Positions 6,647-9,186 of a DNA stretch of 9,186 bases are shown piece by piece. The translations under genes and the position numbers were made by a program. Source of the DNA: Bryobacterales bacterium (lineage in GTDB: Bacteria > Acidobacteriota > Terriglobia > Bryobacterales > Bryobacteraceae). The stretch lies in contig PLGA01000410.1 of assembly GCA_003139735.1 (NCBI GenBank), positions 2,043-11,228 of the forward strand, read 5' to 3'. Positions within the stretch are counted from its first letter, which is position 1. Each line of letters opens with the position of its first letter. Below the pieces are notes generated by a model. That model worked only from the letters and a program-made list of their open reading frames with translations, ran no database searches and was not told the origin of the DNA.

Positions 6647-7137
6647 TGAACCAGGGGTTGGGCTCGGGAACGGCGGCGCGGCTGTTCCGGATCATCCGTG
6701 AAGAGAAGGGCTACACCTATGGGGTGAGCTCCTCTTTCAGCGCGACGCGGTACTTGCAGCATTTTTCGGCGGCGATGTCGGTGCGCACGGAGGTCACCGA
6801 GCCGGCGCTGACGGACCTGCTGACGGAATTCCGGGAAATCCGCGACGTGCCGGTACCCAAGGACGAGTTGGAGGGCGCCAAGCGGACTCTCGTGGCCAGC
6901 TTCGCGCTGGCGCTGGAAAACCCCGCCAATGTCCTCTCACGATGGCTCCAGCAGCGCGATTTCGGGCTGCTCGAGGACTACTGGGACACCTACCCCGAGA
7001 AGGTCGCGGCCATCACCGCCGCCGACGTCCAGCGCGTAGCCCGGAAGTACGTCCCCTACGACAACGTGCAAATCGTCGCCGTGGGAGACGGCGCCAGGAT
7101 CCGCGAGTTATTGAAGAAACTCGGGCCGGTGCAGTAA
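6640..7137 (+). CDS. M16 family peptidase, C-terminal domain fragment
   Basis: The frame opens after a TAA at 6610-6612 and is family-like from 6622 (PDYIACMVMNQG). The first ATG is at 6640, giving 165 residues with no ribosome-binding site, so it was probably never an independent start. Family marks include GSGTAARLFRIIREEKGYTY (with the R..RE.KGYTYG signature of the second M16 domain), SVRTEVTEPALTDLL and a C-terminal YWDTYPEKVAAITAADVQRV followed by an AVGD strand. From memory, this end looks more like the non-catalytic partner M16 protein than like the usual C-terminal domain of the HxxEH-type protein found upstream. The original arrangement may therefore have been two tandem M16 genes or one two-module gene. 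That point is inference. The stop is at 7135-7137. Confidence 0.8.
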   Translation: MVMNQGLGSGTAARLFRIIREEKGYTYGVSSSFSATRYLQHFSAAMSVRTEVTEPALTDLLTEFREIRDVPVPKDELEGAKRTLVASFALALENPANVLSRWLQQRDFGLLEDYWDTYPEKVAAITAADVQRVARKYVPYDNVQIVAVGDGARIRELLKKLGPVQ

Positions 7138-7189
7138 GGGGGGCGCGCCTAAAAGACCCCGTGGGATTCACGTCCCGGGCGCCGGCGAG

Positions 7190-7217
7190 CACTGACCGAC
7201 TGACAAAGAGATCAGTG
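7190..7217. repeat. Small inverted/direct repeat cluster upstream of the histidine kinase
   Basis: CACTGA (7190-7195) and TCAGTG (7212-7217) are perfect 6-bp inverted arms 16 bases apart. ACTGAC also repeats directly at 7191-7196 and 7199-7204. The cluster lies in the 116-bp gap before the kinase ATG and could be a regulator site, but short arms like these can be chance. The gap also holds short GC-rich inverted repeats near 7158-7178, with no T-run to make a terminator. Confidence 0.3.
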
Positions 7218-7253
7218 ACGAAGGATAATGGAATTGTCACCCCTTCATGGCCT

Positions 7254-8645
7254 ATGACGACATCGAGTGAGAGCGCGGACGCGGACGCGTGGAGGGAACC
7301 CGCTCCGCCCTCCAGCGCGCTGCGCTGGTTGTTCCTCTGGGTTTCCGTCTTGCTGCTGGCGCTCCTCGTTGTGTCCGGCGCGTTGGCGGCCCGCTTTCTC
7401 TCGGCCATGCGCACGCAAGAGCTGGCGGCTACCCGCGCGCTGGCGGAGCGCACGCGCACGCTTTCCGGCCTGTGGCTTTCCCTGCAGAGCTATGACCAGG
7501 CCGTGCAGCAATTCGTCGCGCAGACGGCCGCCGACCGGGACGTGGAGGCTCGCCGCCGCCTGGACCAACTCACCCTGGCGATCGCCGCCGATTTCGACCG
7601 CTATCCCAGCGCCCGGGACTCCCAGGAAGACGCGCTCCTGAACGGCTTGCGCGGAGTCTTTTTCCAACAGCGGACTCTCTATATCACGGTCCTCTCGGCG
7701 AGGCCCGAAGAACGCCGGCGCCGCGCGGAAAGCATGCTTGCCGAACAGCTTGTGCCCGTCCAAAAGCAGATCTTGGACTGGTCCGGGAAGCTCCAGGCGT
7801 GGAACGGAGAGCGGCTGGAATACGCCGATAGCTCACTGGTGACCGGGTTTGCCAACCTGCAAGGCAGCTTATCCCGGGTACTCGCCATCGGATTCGCCAG
7901 CGGTCTGCTGCTGGTGTTGGGCAGCATGGCGTACATCGCGCGGCTCGACCGGCAGACTCGCGCCCGCTACGTCGAACTCGCTCGAAGCCGGCACGCTCTG
8001 CGGGAACTCTCGGCGCGCCTGGTGGACGCGCAGGAGACCGAGCGCCGCGCCATCTCTCGCGAGCTGCACGACGAAGTCGGCCAAGCGCTCGGGGCCCTTC
8101 TGGTGGATATCGGCCGGCTCTCGACCACGCTCTCCGAAGACCACCCCGAAGTGAGGGCGCAACTGGACAACCTGAAGTCGGTGGCCGAGCAAACCTTTCA
8201 ATCCGTCAGAAATATCGCGCTCCTGCTGCGGCCTTCCATGCTGGACGACCTTGGCTTGGCGGCGGCCCTCGAATGGCAAGGGAGGGAAGTGTCCCGGCGC
8301 AGCCAGTTGGAAGTCTCGGTGGAATCGGAAAGCGTTCCCGAAGATCTGCCCGACGAATACAAGATTACGGTCTACCGGCTCGTCCAGGAAGCCCTCAACA
8401 ACGCCGTGCGGCATTCCGGCGCCAGGAACGCGAAAGTTGAGGCGCGGAGAGAAGCAAACTCCATCCTGGTGCGGGTTATCGACGATGGCCGCGGCTTCGA
8501 TGCGGTTCGGTCGCGCGGTATGGGAATCCTGGGAATGGAGGAGCGCGTGAAACGGCTGGGCGGAACGTTGCGGGTGGAATCGCAGCCGGGAAAGGGCGCC
8601 ACCGTGACGGCGGAACTCCCCATTCCCGGCGGGGGCCGCGCATGA
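7254..8645 (+). CDS. Membrane sensor histidine kinase, NarX/NreB/DesK class (HisKA_3 + HATPase_c)
   Basis: This 463-residue kinase senses a signal through its membrane region and phosphorylates the response regulator encoded next. TM1 is at about 23-48 and TM2 at about 208-230. Between them lie about 160 residues of predicted helices, resembling four-helix-bundle (CHASE3 or MCP-type) sensors without a recognisable ligand pocket. No HAMP domain is visible, only a short charged linker (231-255). The HisKA_3 dimerisation region carries ETERRAISRELHDEVGQALG (261-280) with phospho-acceptor H272. The ATPase has an N-box QEALNNAVRHSG (378-389), G1 VIDDGRGFD (408-416) and G2 SRGMGILGMEERVKRLGG (420-437). 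The ATG at 7254 is provisional because it has no Shine-Dalgarno. In-frame GTG at 7215 has a weak AAAGAG upstream. The long in-frame extension back into the M16 gene is rejected. Its TGA overlaps the next ATG (ATGA). Confidence 0.93.
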   Translation: MTTSSESADADAWREPAPPSSALRWLFLWVSVLLLALLVVSGALAARFLSAMRTQELAATRALAERTRTLSGLWLSLQSYDQAVQQFVAQTAADRDVEARRRLDQLTLAIAADFDRYPSARDSQEDALLNGLRGVFFQQRTLYITVLSARPEERRRRAESMLAEQLVPVQKQILDWSGKLQAWNGERLEYADSSLVTGFANLQGSLSRVLAIGFASGLLLVLGSMAYIARLDRQTRARYVELARSRHALRELSARLVDAQETERRAISRELHDEVGQALGALLVDIGRLSTTLSEDHPEVRAQLDNLKSVAEQTFQSVRNIALLLRPSMLDDLGLAAALEWQGREVSRRSQLEVSVESESVPEDLPDEYKITVYRLVQEALNNAVRHSGARNAKVEARREANSILVRVIDDGRGFDAVRSRGMGILGMEERVKRLGGTLRVESQPGKGATVTAELPIPGGGRA

Positions 8646-9186
8646 AGAAAACCAGCGTCCTGCTGGCCGACGACCACACCCTGATTCGCGCGGGCCTGCG
8701 CCTGGTGGTGGATGCCCAGCCCGACCTCACGGTGGTCGGAGAAGCCAGCGACGGGCGGGAAGCCGTAGCCATGGCCGGAAACCTGAAGCCGGACGTGGTG
8801 GTGATGGATATCGGCATGCCCAACTTGAATGGCATCGAAGCCTGCCGCCAGATTCGCGCGGCGCAACCGGACGCGCAGGTCGTCATGCTGAGTATGCACT
8901 CCGACGAAGGGTACGTGCTGCGGGCCCTGAAAGCGGGCGCCAAAGCCTACCTGCTCAAGGACTCAGCCGAAGCCGACCTGGCGCGCGCCATTCGAGCCGC
9001 CGCCGCCGGAAAGTCGTTCTTTAGTCCGGCGGTCGGCCAGGTGCTGCTCCAGGATTACGTGCGCAGGCTGGAGCGCACCGGCGCCGAAGACTCCTACGAC
9101 CTGCTTTCGCCCCGCGAGCGCGAGATCCTGCAACTGGTGGCCGAGTTCAAATCGAGCAAGGAAATCGCCAATCTGCTCAACCTGAG
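8642..9186 (+). CDS. NarL/FixJ (LuxR-type) response regulator, C-terminus cut off by window edge
   Basis: The 181 visible residues cover the full receiver domain and the start of a LuxR-type helix-turn-helix. In the receiver, D10-D11 (LLADDH) bind Mg2+, D56 (VVVMDIGMP) is the phospho-acceptor, S84 (MLSMHS) is the switch Ser/Thr and K106 (YLLKDS) is the conserved lysine. The DNA-binding domain begins LSPREREILQLVAEFKSSKE (155-174), with the window ending inside the first helices after NLLNL. Such regulators are usually about 210-220 residues, so roughly 30-40 residues are missing. The ATG at 8642 overlaps the kinase TGA (ATGA), showing translational coupling and marking the two as a cognate pair. 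HisKA_3 kinases characteristically pair with NarL-type regulators. Target genes cannot be inferred, although autoregulation is common in the family. Confidence 0.95.
   Translation, partial: MKKTSVLLADDHTLIRAGLRLVVDAQPDLTVVGEASDGREAVAMAGNLKPDVVVMDIGMPNLNGIEACRQIRAAQPDAQVVMLSMHSDEGYVLRALKAGAKAYLLKDSAEADLARAIRAAAAGKSFFSPAVGQVLLQDYVRRLERTGAEDSYDLLSPREREILQLVAEFKSSKEIANLLNL

Larger units (their letters stand above)
6086..7137 (+). pseudogene. Disrupted M16 (pitrilysin/insulinase) peptidase locus
   Basis: Two open frames that together make up parts of M16 zinc peptidases meet, and overlap by a few bases, near 6613-6646 in different frames. The first carries the signal peptide and the zinc site. 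The second carries only a C-terminal M16 domain. The stretch normally lying between them (the rest of the catalytic domain, the linker and the start of the next domain) is absent. The frame before the junction reads DNFAS and the frame after it reads PDYIACMVMNQG, which are recognisable family sequences on both sides, so a deletion rather than a point frameshift is the simpler explanation. The loss must be at least several hundred bases. The resulting product is unlikely to be an active peptidase. A misassembly is the main alternative. Confidence 0.7.

Noticed and set aside
7141..7180. Rho-independent terminator after the M16 fragment
   Set aside because: Short GC-rich inverted repeats (for example CGTG-GGATT-CACG) are present, but the stems are only 4-5 bp and no T-run follows on the plus strand.
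6942..7253. N-terminal extension of the histidine kinase frame back into the M16 fragment
   Set aside because: The extension overlaps the M16 C-terminal coding sequence in another frame and is Arg-rich with no domain. The kinase proper begins shortly before TM1.

Overview
The window reads as ordinary, gene-dense, high-GC bacterial chromosome (GC judged by eye, not computed). It carries eight intact or edge-truncated genes or gene pairs plus one broken gene, and no RNA gene, CRISPR array or insertion sequence that I can see. The style of the proteins suggests an Acidobacteriota bacterium, most likely a Solibacter/Bryobacter-type soil organism. The clues are a Tat-signal Gfo/Idh/MocA oxidoreductase, a CBM9-like protein, an exported GH29 fucosidase and M16 peptidases of the type common there. 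This placement comes from family resemblance recalled without a search and is tentative.

Left part (1-2161), minus strand: rmuC (runs off the left edge) lies 41 bp downstream of alaC, an alanine/pyruvate-type aminotransferase. The 218-bp gap 2162-2379 carries a perfect tandem duplication of a 44-bp unit with hairpin potential.

Centre (2380-6027), carbohydrate locus: a Tat-exported Gfo/Idh/MocA family oxidoreductase and a CBM9-like protein overlap by 25 bp on the minus strand. They are divergent, across 118 bp, from an exported GH29 alpha-L-fucosidase on the plus strand. The 118-bp divergent region contains a 7-bp-arm inverted repeat. The three genes plausibly form a small glycan-utilisation locus: the fucosidase releases L-fucose (or a related sugar) outside the cytoplasm, the CBM9-like protein may bind glycan, and the oxidoreductase may act on a sugar or sugar derivative. 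Co-function is inferred from proximity only.

Right part (6086-9186), plus strand: an M16 (pitrilysin/insulinase) peptidase locus is broken. Its N-terminal catalytic half and a C-terminal M16 domain are joined out of frame, with a large middle section missing. Next comes a two-component system: a membrane histidine kinase of the NarX/NreB/DesK class (HisKA_3 plus HATPase_c) overlapping by ATGA a NarL/LuxR-type response regulator that runs off the right edge inside its DNA-binding domain.

I do not see a convincing undescribed system. The items most worth a second look are the M16 deletion/fusion, the tandem 44-bp hairpin repeat and the divergent fucosidase / Tat-oxidoreductase locus with its inverted repeat.
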